Shown: positions 63,401 through 64,000 of the stretch, piece after piece
Layout of the letters: every line of letters begins with the position of its first letter
Position numbering within the stretch: the stretch's first letter is position 1
Source: Wuchereria bancrofti
Taxonomy: Eukaryota > Nematoda > Chromadorea > Rhabditida > Onchocercidae
Assembly: GCA_005281725.1 (NCBI GenBank)
Contig: SSBO01000001.1
Coordinates: 7,424,399-7,488,398 of the forward strand
Length of the DNA stretch: 64,000 nt
Reading direction: 5' to 3'
Program-made: the position numbers and the translations under genes
The notes under the pieces: model-generated
What the model was told of the DNA's origin: nothing
Database searches by the model: none
Seen by the model: only the letters and a program-made list of their open reading frames with translations

Positions 63401-64000
63401 TTTTCATTCATTACATTTCAATAACACATTTAAAAAATGCAAAAATTTTGATGTAAGATGTATTTCTTGTAATTTTTGATGTAAGAAATTAGTATTAAAA
63501 TTATCCAGTAGAAAAGTTATCAATTTTATTTCAAGTTTTATTTGAAGTCCATTTGAAGTTATCAATTTTAAAGCAGAAAATTACCATACATATTTGTTAA
63601 TTGACAATTTGTGACATTTTCATGAAATTGGATGCAGAAATTTAACTTACAAAAATGACAATAATATATTATTTGTATGTATTCAAAATTCTTGCACAAC
63701 AAATTATTTTTCGACTTATCGCTTACAATAATTTTTAAATTTTTGTACGAAATTTATGAAATTTTACATTTCATTTATCAAAAATATTACCAATTAGTTT
63801 TAAATTAATTAAAAAGTTTTATAAAAAGCGAATAAAAAGGCAAAAAAAGTGCCAGCGAATAAACTAAATGGAATGACTAATCAGTAGCATAAGTATAATT
63901 ATAAAGGATTTTTTTTGCATTAAATTGAGATTAAAATTTAAATTTGAAAATAATCATTCGAGTTTTTCTTTTCTTTGCCGCTTCTCATACATTCTTCATT
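60420..64000. other. Right-edge AT-rich sequence, probably further intron of the smoothelin-like gene
   Basis: No exon could be supported on either strand, although the gene must continue upstream on the minus strand. Degenerate duplications are present at 60.5-61.0 kb. The plus-strand open frame 62648-62857 begins with a basic run but lacks splice or family support. Confidence 0.5.

Overview
The window looks like nuclear DNA from a nematode, most likely a filarial (clade III) species. The basis is extreme AT richness with long A and T runs, many AAT/ATT microsatellites, short exons split by phase-consistent introns with polypyrimidine-TTTCAG 3' splice sites, and products typical of animals and in part of worms (a patched-related protein and a MADF protein). 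The species call is inference. There is no bacterial-type gene layout. I recognised no rRNA, tRNA or CRISPR array. Most single-frame open stretches here are artefacts of the base composition.

I could build six protein-coding genes exon by exon, all on the minus strand. From left to right they are: (1) the N-terminal part of a patched-related (PTR) membrane protein, running off the left edge (1 to about 7039); (2) a three-exon gene for an unrecognised 70-residue basic, coiled-coil-like protein (21815-23858); (3) a MADF-BESS type DNA-binding protein, seven exons, 385 residues (24253-27477); (4) the proteasome-assembly chaperone PSMD5/S5b, nine exons, 492 residues (30370-34615); (5) an unrecognised four-pass membrane protein, three exons, 166 residues (36617-39671); (6) the C-terminal 237 residues of a smoothelin-like calponin-homology protein, whose 5' exons are not found and probably lie beyond the right edge (48042-60419).

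The genes have unrelated cellular roles: sterol or Hedgehog-type membrane transport, transcription, 26S proteasome assembly, an orphan membrane protein and the actin cytoskeleton. Only the MADF gene and the 70-residue gene are close enough (about 400 bp) to suggest shared transcription.

Between the genes: 7.0-18.3 kb is AT-rich spacer with microsatellites and two or three coding-like islands. From 18.3 to 21.1 kb there is a GC-richer block containing a decayed RTE-type LINE. From 27.5 to 30.3 kb there are triplet repeats and a degenerate ~130-150 bp tandem repeat. From 39.7 to 48.0 kb, and through the introns of the smoothelin-like gene, I see only AT-rich DNA with simple and degenerate repeats. 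A 3-N assembly gap at 5748-5750 is flanked by two identical 155-bp copies, which is probably a joining artefact.
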